Assembly: GCA_023078685.1 (NCBI GenBank) | Contig: JALGAS010000001.1 | Location: 5,146,001 to 5,210,000, forward strand | Source: Neopestalotiopsis rosae | Lineage: Eukaryota > Ascomycota > Sordariomycetes > Amphisphaeriales > Sporocadaceae | Length of the DNA: 64,000 nucleotides | Reading direction: 5' to 3' | Part shown: positions 12,044 to 21,862 of the stretch, one piece after another | How positions within the stretch are numbered: the first letter of the stretch is position 1 | Layout of the letters: each line of letters begins with the position of its first letter | Program-made: the position numbers and the translations under genes | The notes under the pieces: model-generated | Told to the model about the DNA's origin: nothing | Databases searched by the model: none | The model's input: the letters and a program-made list of their open reading frames with translations, nothing else

Positions 12044-13200
12044 ATGAAGAACGCCGTCAGCCTTGTCGCAGCTACCGCTCTTGCGGTCAGCGGAGCCTCA
12101 GCGCATTACATCTTTGAGCAATTGAGCATCGGCTCAACTCAATACCCCGTCTACCAGTATAGTGCGTCCGAGCAAACATAGATGTGTGCCATGTTGAGAA
12201 TTGCATCAGACTAACATCTGCTACGACAAACAGTCCGAGAAAACACAAACTACAACTCACCAGTGACTGGTATGAGCACGACTGATTGGACATTGAATCA
12301 CCTTCTGACGAACAATAATAGATCTCACCTCAAACGATCTTCGTTGCAATGTTGGAGCCAATGGTACAGGAACAGAGACTGTCGCTGTGAATGCTGGCGA
12401 TGCCTTTACCTTTACGCTCGACACGGTGAGTCCATAGTAGCTCAATACTCTACACTAAGACAACAAACATCTAATTCCATGACTAGGCTGTCTACCACCA
12501 AGGACCTGTATCCATGTAAGACCCAATATAACATCACCAAGTTAAGCCTAAGCGTACTAAAGTCTTTCAAGTTACATGTCCAAGGCTCCTGGTGCTGCTT
12601 CAGACTATGACGGCAGCGGGGAGTGGTTCAAGATCCTAGATATTGGTGAGAGCATGTCACACTCCCCATTCATACCTATATCCTGACAACAATATCCCAC
12701 AGGCCCAACATTCAGCGGCTCGACAGCAACTTGGGACTTGGCCCGTAAGTCGAACCCTCGGTACTCTGACAAAGTGGAAAGCATCCTACTAAAAATTATC
12801 AAAACAGAGTCGTACAGCTACACGATCCCTACCTGCATCGCCTCGGGTGACTACCTCCTCAGAATCCAGCAGCTCGCGATCCACAACCCCTGGCCCGCCG
12901 GCATCCCGCAGTTTTACATCTCCTGCGCGCAGGTCACCGTCAGCGGCAGCGGCTCCTCGACCTTTTCGGGCGTCTCCATTCCCGGCGCCTTCAAGGACAC
13001 TGACCCTGGATACACTGTCAATGTGAGTTTTGGATGTCCTGGTCTTTTGCGGTCATGGTGGAAAACTACGTGTATACTAACGTATGGATAGATTTACAAC
13101 GCCTTTACCAACTACACTGTTCCTGGACCCGACCCAGTAAGTGATATGTTCTGCATCTCAGTTTGCGATTGCTAACAAGTTGGATCAGATCTCTTGCTAA
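12044..13200 (+). CDS. AA9 (GH61) lytic polysaccharide monooxygenase
   Basis: A secreted copper enzyme that oxidatively cleaves cellulose or related beta-glucans. Nine exons and eight introns give about 224 residues. Residues 1-20 are a signal peptide cut at ASA|HY, so the mature protein starts with His (H21), the first ligand of the histidine brace. The second His is in VYHQGPV (about H90); QFYISCAQ gives the Gln/Tyr pair (about Q169, Y171), and LAIHNPW has the second-sphere His. The usual L-R-x-E segment reads LRIQQ here, an E to Q change. Exon 5 (GCTGTC...CCAT) is only 29 nt and carries the active-site His. The last coding exon is 12 nt (ISC, stop at 13198-13200). No cellulose-binding module is present. 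The mature domain of about 204 residues is short for the family. It starts a run of three glucan-active secreted genes. Confidence 0.92.
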
Positions 13201-15291
13201 GTGGTCTTGGAATGTTGCAAGGGCTTTGAGTGGTCCGATATTGTTCAATTCTGTGTTGGGAATATCTGCCTTGTGGTTGCAGTTCCTGAAGACACACCTG
13301 CTTATTCAATACATCTTGCTATCTTATCAACTTCTATAACATTTCCTGATGATACGTGTTCACAACGGGGTAACTGTTTCAATTCGTAATTGTGATGCTC
13401 GTCAACCATCTTCCTTCGTTTACTGCATCGTGAAGGTCTCTATGATGACGACTAGTCATTCCAGACCTTGTTGCCCCGAGAAAAGGTTTATTGGCACTGT
13501 GGTTCTGGCTGAGGCATATGATATAGCGCAAGCATGACGTATCTCCGAGTAGAGACTATGTGCGTTTGGTTCATATTCGAGTGAGAAAATCGATGAAGGC
13601 ATGGAAAGGGGTTCGATTGGCGAATAATCAACGTTACTGTCTTTGGTTTTTCCTGTTTGGTTATGAAATGGTATTCCATCACTCTGAAGCCACATATGTC
13701 TTTTGCGGACATGTGTCTATCTTTGGGAAGTTGTGCACAAAACATTCCATCCAGATAAAGTATTTTACCCAAATTTAAGCATGTACGAAGTACACTAAAG
13801 AGATTCGCTTCAAAAGTAGTCATCAACTTAGGCCATCAAAGTCGAGCTTTCGGCTGAGATCAGTGCCGGGCCCTAGCGGACCTAGAGCGGCGTCTTTTCA
13901 GCGGAGACCCTCCCAGGTGAGCGCTCTCTCGGAAACAGAACCGACTATGTTTTAGTGCAGGCTTACACCTAGAGCTCAGTGCTTTTAGGATCCAAGCGCT
14001 TGGTTTAATCTATGGGCCGTAGCTGCCGCAATCGATCGCTCCTGTTGGCGCTCAAAACATCATCGTTGATACAATCTGATCATTTCTTGTTTCTCCGTCT
14101 TCCAGGAAATCAAATATTTCTTGCTGCGATGGTGTACTCCTTGTAGTCTTTATATTGATTTCGGTAGTGGATGCCAAGCCTGCGTTGCTTGTGGTAATTT
14201 GCAGTGGGTATGTATTGGAAAAATGGCTGCGCAAAGTTCAGCAGAGTCGATCAGGTTCCAGCTCTCATGAAAGCCTGCAGCTGAAATTTCGATAGTTGGC
14301 CCATCTTATCTCGGCGGGCAAGGGGATGGGGGTAGCCCCGTACTGTCCAGCGCAGCGCAAGCACACTGGAAACCCGACACCACTTCAGGGCCCAGGCCAC
14401 CAATCATCTTTTTGTCTCGGACCGCCCCGGGCGCACGCTCTCTCCGTGCCTGCGACGCGAAACCCCATGGGCTCGTGGTTCAGAGGATTTGACCGAAGCC
14501 ATTACTCTGAGACATGATGGACAATGACCGATTCTGCCCATCAGTAGTTTGAGATAGGTAGTCCTCCTTCCTCCAGGAAGAGAGAAAGTCATCATGATCC
14601 AAGACAAATCCGAGGATCGCCAGAAGCTGAGAAAAACATGGCCCAGGATTCGGGTTCTAGCGTTGGTTCCAGTCTCTTTTGGCGCCGCGCCCATCAATGG
14701 ATTTTTTTACAGCCGCCCTAAAGGTTGGCCTCGGTGGCGCCCACGCCCCATCCGTTTTTCAGGTCCTGCGACCTGCATTAGCTCCCTAGTCTTATTCCCT
14801 ATCTGGGAACAAGATTGGGTCGTATCTGCATAATATCTCTATCGCTTGAGGGCCAATACTCAGCAATACGGGACGAACCACACCCCCCCCTTTGCGGGAT
14901 TCGATTGCCTAGATCTTGATTGATACTAGGCGAGCTGACGAGAGCTCTTGGCCCGCTCATCATAATGGATTCGGACGACCAGACCTGCGAGATGTTGAGG
15001 TAAGAGTCTCGGCCGGCTTGGCGGATTGATTCTGCTTTCGTTGCTAGTACTTATCTGTCGGTCCGACCTGTCATCATCTGCTTGGTTCTTCTTCGTTTTG
15101 ACGCCCTTTTCTTCCATTTTGCGATTTGTCGTTTCTTGAATACCTTTGTCTTCTGCTTTTACCGGTTTGTGCAGCAATTTACTAGTTGCAAGTTGGTTGG
15201 CCATTGTGTAGCAGGCTCAGGACCCGTACCGAGATAGATCCCTGGTCGATCTGGAAGGAGAGAGGCTCTTATCACAATCATTTTCAGCAAC
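13201..15291. other. 2.1 kb intergenic region
   Basis: Between AA9 and GH128, both on the + strand. No coding exon, tRNA or repeat family recognised. Short open frames on both strands lack codon or protein signal. A CT-rich and GC-mixed stretch at 14290-14800 has the longest overlapping frames but none looks like a protein. Confidence 0.5.
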
Positions 15292-16371
15292 ATGGTTTCC
15301 ACGAGGATTTCACTCCTCGCATTGACGGGACTCGCAGCGGCAACGTCTTCGTCCAAGCGTGGTCTCGTTTTCGTGCCAAACTCGAAATGGCCCCAGGACA
15401 ATAGTATATGGGTGGAATCCGGATCCGATCTGACATGGTATTACAACTACGGCTCGACGCCTTCGTCCGACTTTGCCGACTATACCCAGGACGAGTTTGA
15501 GTTCGTGCCCATGCTGTGGGGCAGCATCGAAGACACATCCTTTCTGGACGAGGTCAACAGCCTAATTGACGGCGGCCGCAACATCTCCCACGTCCTGGGC
15601 TTCAACGAGCCCAACGGCGACTCGTCCACGGGCGGCGCCGACATTTTGCCCGCCAAGGCCGCCCAGGTCTGGGTCAAAAACATTGAGCCTCTGGCCGCCC
15701 AGGGTGTCAAGCTCGGATTGCCGGCCTGCACTGGCGGCACCGATGGCATTCCCTGGCTGCAGCAGTTCCTCGCCAATTGCTCCGCGCTTGTCAGCACCGA
15801 CAGCGAGACCAAGAACTGCACCTACGACTTTGTGAATATTCACTGGTACGGCAACTTTGAAGGTTTAGCAAGTCACATGGGATCGTATTCTGCTGCGTAC
15901 GTTAACGGTTCTCTTTTTACTACGTGCGATTTCCCAGCCTCAATGACTAACATTTCGCCTTGCAGTTTCCCCAATGTCACGCAGTGGATTACAGAATACA
16001 ATTACAATGATCAAGACTTGAGCACAACGCAGGATTTTTACAACATCTCGGCCGAGTACTTTGACCGTCTGGACAGCGTGGGCCGATACAGCTACTTCGG
16101 CTCCTTTAGGTCCAAGGTCAGCAATGTTGGCGAGAATGCCGTCATGCTGAACAATGCAGGCGAGCTGACGGATATCGGAAATTGGTGTAAGTTATTAGAT
16201 CTCTTATGTTTCTCTCGCATCTGGTCCTCAGCTAATGTGTCCATCCCCTTAGACCTTGGGTTCTCTGCCAAGGGTGTCTCACCGACTTCTGCTGCTACAA
16301 AAGCCGGTTCGCCTGTTTCCATCGCCTATGCATTTGCGCTTCTGGCTGTAACATTTGTGGCATCTCTTTGA
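15292..16371 (+). CDS. GPI-anchored GH128 (Asl1-like) beta-1,3-glucanase
   Basis: A secreted, cell-wall-attached glucan hydrolase of the Asl1-like family. Two introns, 15897-15965 (GTACGT...TGCAG, 69 nt) and 16187-16252 (GTAAGT...CTTAG, 66 nt), leave 314 residues. A signal peptide covers about residues 1-18, followed by RGLVFVPNSKWPQD. The catalytic residues expected for the family are visible: the acid/base Glu in GFNEPNGD and the nucleophile Glu in WITEYNYND. DIGNWYLGF spans the second intron. The C-terminus ends with a Ser/Thr/Ala stretch and a hydrophobic tail (SIAYAFALLAVTFVASL), consistent with a GPI-anchor signal. Both introns are multiples of three and have no in-frame stop, so the unspliced message would encode a 359-residue variant. 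It converges with the GH64 gene downstream. Confidence 0.9.
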   Translation: MVSTRISLLALTGLAAATSSSKRGLVFVPNSKWPQDNSIWVESGSDLTWYYNYGSTPSSDFADYTQDEFEFVPMLWGSIEDTSFLDEVNSLIDGGRNISHVLGFNEPNGDSSTGGADILPAKAAQVWVKNIEPLAAQGVKLGLPACTGGTDGIPWLQQFLANCSALVSTDSETKNCTYDFVNIHWYGNFEGLASHMGSYSAAYVNGSLFTTCDFPASMTNISPCSFPNVTQWITEYNYNDQDLSTTQDFYNISAEYFDRLDSVGRYSYFGSFRSKVSNVGENAVMLNNAGELTDIGNWCKLLDLLCFSRIWSSANVSIPLDLGFSAKGVSPTSAATKAGSPVSIAYAFALLAVTFVASL

Positions 16372-16898
16372 GAGACTGTCTTCTCCGTTTTCTTTTTTCC
16401 TGTCAGACCGCTAGGTGCATGATGGGCTTTTGGCATTCAAGGATATATAGAACAAACTAGAAGGGTAAAAAGGCGCATCTAGGCTCGGCGTCAAGGTGTT
16501 ACAGGATACTATTTGATCACGAAAATAATGTTGATATCCTTACTATCTGAGCACGTCAACAGATTAGAGTAGAGACAAAGTAAAATATTTGTTTTAATCA
16601 CAGAATGCGCAATGACACTGTGCAAACAACAAGACAAGTGCTTAGACTTTCTTCGGTTAATCTATAATGCTATTGTCATCTTCTATTTCTCAAGAAGACA
16701 AGACTGGGGCACCCCTACCCCAGTGTCAAACGGAAATCTTTTTTCTCATCAATGCAAAAGCTGGCATACTCAATGTGTGTCATGATTCGTGACTCATGAT
16801 CCCCCCAAAACATGGCAAAAAAGGAAAAAGATGTAGCCAAGGCCTCCAAATGAACCCTTCAAACCAGGTAACCATGCTGAATTTGTCTCTCATCAAGC
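16372..16898. terminator. Shared 3' intergenic region of convergent GH128 and GH64 genes
   Basis: Two glucanase genes end facing each other with 527 bp between their stop codons. AT-rich with AATAAT/AAAATA motifs suited to polyadenylation in both directions. No other gene seen. Confidence 0.45.
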
Positions 16899-18371
16899 TC
16901 AACTGCTCAAGTCCCCCTTCACGTCGATGTGAACTTTGATGGGCTTGTCTGCGGCCAGAACTCCGGCTGCATTGTGCTCGACGCCGTCGGGATTCACGTC
17001 GTCATACGGAAAGGAATAGCCCCGGCCATCCACGAGGTAATTGTGCACAATGCGACTATAGTGGTTTGTGACGTTGGTAGTATAGTACTGAGTCTCGTCT
17101 CCAAACGGCTGGATATTACCATTGTTAAGAAGAAGGGTCGACCGGGTGAATGCTGCACATATGCGGGGAATGATGCGACTGTGCATCAAGAAGTACGGAT
17201 CAGTACCGTTTCGATCGTCACCAACGTAAAATGGTCCGCCAGCGCATGCCCAGATTTGCGCTGTCGTTGGCTTGGCATATGTGTGGTTCGGGGCCTTGTC
17301 GCAAGTGAGGTTCTGTGTGCCACTGTCCACATGGCACAATGTCGCAACACCGCTCCCGGGGGTCGGTAGCGGTTCGCCGGATTCATCTCCTTGTAAATTC
17401 AGCGTAAGACTCTGGTTCGTGTACAGTTTCCAGGCTGTGTTGACATAGTCTTTGTAGTAGTTTTCCAAGCTGGGCGCATGGTTGATACTGAGCCCAATAT
17501 TGGGCGATATAACGCGCAAGAGGGTGGAATTGTCGATGGTAGAGTATATGCACAACTTGTCCCAGTCGTACGGTCTTGCTCGGACTTTCTCCCAGTTGGT
17601 TTGGGTCTTGAGATCGTCGCAGATGTTCTGCATCGCTCCTGGCTCGAGTCCACCCACGGTGGTAACATTGTTATTTCCGTCGCTTCCCTCAGACGTAAGA
17701 CTCATGCCCAGACTAAGGCTGACCCAGTCGACAAAGGACAGGTTGATGATGATACCACCTGTGTCGTGGTTGAGCTCGACGAAACCCCACTTGACATTGT
17801 ACTCTGGGAGGATAGGATTAGCACCTGAGGGCTCAGAGAAGACGCCTCCCGGCAATGTTCTGAACTCGAGCTCTCCTTCTGCGATCCATATACGACCTGA
17901 CAACAGATAGTCTGGTAGCGTGACGGTCTTGGCAGAGTTGGCTGGGATATAGATGGCAAGTGGGATGTCCGAGGGAATTGGTGTTGGAACACCAGAATCA
18001 TTTGTCGTAACATTCTTCAAGGGATAGTATGTCCCAGTATCGACTTGCAGCATCACCTGCTGAGTCTCGGGTTTGTTGTCAACCACAACTTTCTGCCTAC
18101 CCCCAATGTAAGCATTGATGGGCACACTACGATCATTGGCAATTTCGATCTGGAGTTTTCCCGCAGTTTGCGGAGTGGAGTCTAGATCGCTTCGCGGGCT
18201 GGGCTGCCGAATGGTTGTGCTATCTCGAGACTTCAGGTGGATGTGGCGGCCCTGGAGGATCTCATTTTGCTGCACAGCAACTTCCTGAGTTCTGGAGACT
18301 GCAACAGATTGGGCGGTCTGGCCCAAGATGAGTACAGCGGTAGCTGTCTTTAGTGCGCTAAAGACGCGCAT
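16899..18371 (-). CDS. GH64 beta-1,3-glucanase (thaumatin-like fold)
   Basis: A secreted beta-1,3-glucan hydrolase of family GH64, which releases laminari-oligosaccharides. Single exon, 490 residues. I place the start at the ATG at 18371 (MRVFSALKTATAVLIL), which opens a clean signal peptide; the frame extends upstream only from a GTG. A low-complexity propeptide-like region (about residues 25-75) precedes the domain beginning LQIEIANDRSVPINAYI. The two expected acidic residues are in KWGFVELNHDTGG and INLSFVDWVSL. Cysteines follow in pairs (NICDD, KLCIY, TLCHV, LTCDK, WACAGG, RICAA), and there are many N-glycosylation sites. It is the third neighbour in the glucan-enzyme run and converges with GH128. 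Plausible roles are wall remodelling or degradation of other fungi's walls; sequence does not decide. Confidence 0.88.
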   Translation of the reverse strand: MRVFSALKTATAVLILGQTAQSVAVSRTQEVAVQQNEILQGRHIHLKSRDSTTIRQPSPRSDLDSTPQTAGKLQIEIANDRSVPINAYIGGRQKVVVDNKPETQQVMLQVDTGTYYPLKNVTTNDSGVPTPIPSDIPLAIYIPANSAKTVTLPDYLLSGRIWIAEGELEFRTLPGGVFSEPSGANPILPEYNVKWGFVELNHDTGGIIINLSFVDWVSLSLGMSLTSEGSDGNNNVTTVGGLEPGAMQNICDDLKTQTNWEKVRARPYDWDKLCIYSTIDNSTLLRVISPNIGLSINHAPSLENYYKDYVNTAWKLYTNQSLTLNLQGDESGEPLPTPGSGVATLCHVDSGTQNLTCDKAPNHTYAKPTTAQIWACAGGPFYVGDDRNGTDPYFLMHSRIIPRICAAFTRSTLLLNNGNIQPFGDETQYYTTNVTNHYSRIVHNYLVDGRGYSFPYDDVNPDGVEHNAAGVLAADKPIKVHIDVKGDLSS

Positions 18372-19800
18372 TTTGAGCGCTGTAAAAGGCAAACGAACGA
18401 CTCTCTGAAATGGTGACACGTATCGTGTTTCTTGATGTTTCGGTTGATAAGTGTTGTGCGATAGATGTGGTGAAGTTTTGTGGTAGTGCTGGTAGATAAT
18501 AAAATAAAGAAGGAAAGAAGAAGAAGACGGGAAACGGTGGTAAGACAGAAAGTTGGGCAGTAAAATAGTCCCAGGAAGAAGAGGAAGGTAGTGATTGTGT
18601 CGAATTCGAAGATGTTATTGTCAGACTCTCCCTGCCATCCTCGGCGGGTTTGCATAAAGAAGAATATTTTTTTTTTTTTTGAATAACTGTTGGTCATTAG
18701 GTCGGATATTACGACAAAGGAGAACCAGTCTGGCAGCAACAGAGCCATGGGTTTCCGAGTAAAGGACAATGACCACGATTGTGTTTCACGACTTGTGGAA
18801 TAATCTACAGTCATCCACATTGTCCAGGAAAAGTTGGTGGGTGGTCTGCAAGCAGTGCATCCGATTTTCCAAGGAAGTTTTGATTTCAATTATTTTACCA
18901 TTGTCTCGATGAGAGGACTTCTCCCTCTTATCACACCCGTCATCAGGTGATTTCTTTTGCTCGACCCGGACATTCGCTCCTGCCGCAGTTAGATCTCTTG
19001 ACGCTGCCATGGGAGGTCGTGCCTTCTTATTTAATTATTGTGAATCTGTAAGTAAGAACTACGAGTGAGTCCTTGGGGATTGGATTCCATACATGTCATG
19101 GCAACCACTCAATCGGTTCGTATTTCGAGTGCAAGATCAACATGATTGACAAGCATCTGAGATGTTTACCAATATTTTTCATGCTCATATTTGCACATAT
19201 GTTACCAACGAGTTATGTGCTGACAGCAAACATTATGCAAATGGTCATAACACAATCATTGAGGGACTGAGAATAAGAGTCTTGATGACAAAGCGACGCT
19301 GCATCACCGTGTAAGAGATCCGGCTGAAGTCACGGGCAGAGGTAAATAGTCATGACAAGTTCGCCAAATCAGCATACTTGTGTGATTGGCTCATCGGAAA
19401 TATTCCATTTCAGCCTGTATCCAGTCAACGGCCTCGAACTGCTTAGGTAAGATATTTTTGTTCGCCATTGGATTGTTCTCGCTTGTGTTGCTTTCACTGC
19501 ACGTACGCGCGGTTATCGACTACGGGTGGTGCTACATGAGTTTGTAGCTTCTCAATGTCCCGAGCAGCACCTGGGCAGTCTTGCTAGCAACAGAGGTGTT
19601 AACGGGTTTCACGATTGCAGGATGTGACCATTGGCAGTCGGCTCCGGCTCAAACGGGAATATCAACGCCCGCAGTGGCAGTAGAGGCAGTGTTCTAGATT
19701 ATTATTTACCCCGGACTTTTTAGTTACCCAACCGTACATAAGCGCTGCTTAGCGATCAAATCGCCCGCTGGAATCTGCCGAACTGCGCGGCCAACACCAA
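18372..19800. other. 1.4 kb divergent intergenic region
   Basis: Upstream of both GH64 (minus) and the thiolase (plus). A 74-codon minus-strand frame opening at 19010 has a good start context but no recognisable features, so I do not call it a gene. A poly-T tract lies at about 18667-18680. No RNA gene seen. Confidence 0.5.
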
Positions 19801-19826
19801 CCATATTTGTGGATTTGCCCGATGTG

Positions 19827-19956
19827 CCTCGGCAAGTCTGGGGGGTCTCGCGCCAGCAGTGGGATTTACGGGGTGCTGCCGCCCCACGGGCCCTTTATCA
19901 TGCGGACGGTTGTCGGTCTGTCTGCTGGGTAATCTGGTGCGATTTGAGTTCCTCGG
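19827..19956 (+). promoter_or_regulatory. Pair of CCTCGG elements upstream of thiolase
   Basis: CCTCGG occurs at 19827-19832 and 19951-19956, about 240 and 115 bp before the thiolase start. CCTCGG is the core bound by the Zn2Cys6 fatty-acid regulators FarA/FarB in Aspergillus nidulans, upstream of beta-oxidation genes. The match to a beta-oxidation gene makes function plausible; the hexamer also turns up elsewhere by chance. Confidence 0.5.
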
Positions 19957-20069
19957 ATTCCCTTCTTGAGTACAATTACTTCTTCTTGTTCTCTATTCTC
20001 TTTTTTCTTGATCTGTATTCATACCATTTTCCCCCATCAAAAAGAGGAAGAAGAAGAAGAAGAGAAAAA

Positions 20070-21524
20070 ATGGCCGCCGAACGTATTGCCTCGATTGCCA
20101 AGCAGCTGATTCCCGGCACAAGCTTGTCGCAAATGTACGTACGAACAAAAACCCCCACTGAAGCGCCGTTGGTCGGATTGTCTACAAGCAGCAATCGGTC
20201 ATTGTCCGACAATCCGTGCAGCTCGTTTGCCTTCTCTGTACGCTCTTCGAAATGCTGACCCTCGTACAGCACATCCAAGAATGCCGACGATATCGTGATC
20301 ACCACGGCCATCCGCACGCCGCTGTGCAAGGGCAAGAAGGGCGGTTTCAAGGACACTTCCCTCGAGTTCATGACCTATGCCCTGTTGAAGGAGGTCAGAG
20401 AGCGTATGGGCTTCGACCCTGCTCTCGTTGAGGATATCTGCTTTGGCAACGTACGTGGCTTGCATCGTTTCTCACATGCTCCAGCTTTAAAGGTACACCA
20501 AAGCTAACTGACCCCGCTACAGGTCTCCGACGGCAAGGCCGCCTACAAGGTGCGCGCCGCATCCCTCTCGGCCGGATTCCCCAACACCGCCGGTGCCTCG
20601 TCGGTCAACCGCTTCTGCAGCTCCGGTCTCAAGGCCACCGCCGACATTGCCCACGCCATCTCGGCCGGCTCGATCGAGGTCGGTGTCGCCATTGGTGCCG
20701 AGTCCATGACTGCCGGCGGCGACCGTCTCGAGGAGCCCTTTGACGAGGGCATCCTCACCAGCCAGGAGGCCAAGGACACCATGATGGCCATGGGCTGGAC
20801 GAGCGAGAACGTTGCCAGCGACTTTGGCATCACCAGAGAGCAGGTCGACACCTACGCCGCCGAGAGTTTCCGGAGGGCCGAGGAGGCCCAAAAGGCCGGC
20901 TGGTTCGACGACGAGATCGTCCCCATCACCACCCAGGTCAAGGGCGCCGACGGCGAGTCCAAGACCGTCACCCTGACCAAGGACGAGGGTATCCGACCCG
21001 GCACCACTGCCGAGGGCCTGATGAAGATCCGCGCCGCCTTCCCTCAATGGGGACCCATCACCACTGGTGGAAACGCCAGTCAGGTCACCGACGGCGCCGC
21101 CGCCGTGGTGCTCATGAAGCGCTCCATGGCCATCAAGCTCGGCCTCCCCGTGCTCGCCAAGTACGTCGGCTCGACCGTTGCCGGCCTGCCTCCCCGCATC
21201 ATGGGTATCGGCCCGGCCGTCGCCATCCCCAAGCTGCTCAAGCAGCACAACATTAGCCTCGCCGACGTCGACGTCGTCGAGCTCAACGAGGCCTTTGGCA
21301 CCATGGCCGTCTACTGCCGGGACAAGCTCGGCCTCGACTGGGCCAAGATGAACCCCCGCGGCGGCGCCATTGCCCTCGGCCACCCGCTGGGCACGACTGG
21401 TGCCAGACAGATTGTTACCGGCCTGAGCGAGTGCAGGAGGCAAAAGAAGAAGATCCTCCTGACCAGTATGTGTATCGGAACCGGCATGGGTATGGCTGGT
21501 CTGTTTGTAAATGAGCAAGTTTAA
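20070..21524 (+). CDS. Peroxisomal 3-ketoacyl-CoA thiolase
   Basis: Catalyses the last step of peroxisomal beta-oxidation, thiolytic cleavage of 3-ketoacyl-CoA to acetyl-CoA and a shortened acyl-CoA (yeast Pot1/Fox3 type). Exons 20070-20134, 20270-20450 and 20523-21524 give 415 residues. The start is the ATG after a purine-rich tract. Residues 5-13, RIASIAKQL, fit the PTS2 peroxisome signal R-(L/V/I)-x5-(H/Q)-(L/A) exactly. The active sites are the nucleophile Cys in NRFCSSGLKA, the His in GGAIALGHPLGTTGARQ, the second Cys in CIGTGMGMAG, and NEAFGTMAVY. Splicing joins LSQ-I-TSKNADDIVI and CFGN-VSDGKAAYK. A long antisense frame over exon 3 is a GC-codon shadow. It converges with the amidase at 21863. 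Confidence 0.95.
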
Positions 21525-21862
21525 GTTTGTTTTCGAATTATACATGAGCGATCAATCATTTCAAGTAAATATTTGCAGGAAAATTCATGATGTCTTTATT
21601 GTTGATTATTTAATCATCTCCTTGTCTACGACTTTTTCAAAAGCGAAAATTGGTGAATCTTGACTTTTTTCTTTGCGCAATCACCATCATATAGTTCAAA
21701 ATGGGTATTCATCGCATTGAACAGACAAGTGATCCCGGAGTCATGTTATTGTGGCATTACCCGTGTGTAGTACAATAAACAAGTGCCTCTCGTTCTCCAG
21801 CGAACAATCGAGTGAACTTCTCGAGCACTGCCCTTCTTTGCATCAATCATGAACCCTACTGC
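21525..21862. terminator. Shared 3' region of convergent thiolase and amidase genes
   Basis: 338 bp between the stop codons of convergent genes; AT-rich on the left, with TATACATGA and AATAAACA motifs. Nothing else recognised. Confidence 0.4.

Noticed and set aside
18786..19010. 74-codon minus-strand frame with a good start context at 19010
   Set aside because: No recognisable motif, and nothing else supports a gene.
20517..21545. 342-codon antisense frame across the thiolase
   Set aside because: Low-complexity Gly/Asp/Val-rich translation that mirrors GC-rich codon use of the sense gene; no start context, splice sites or motifs of its own.
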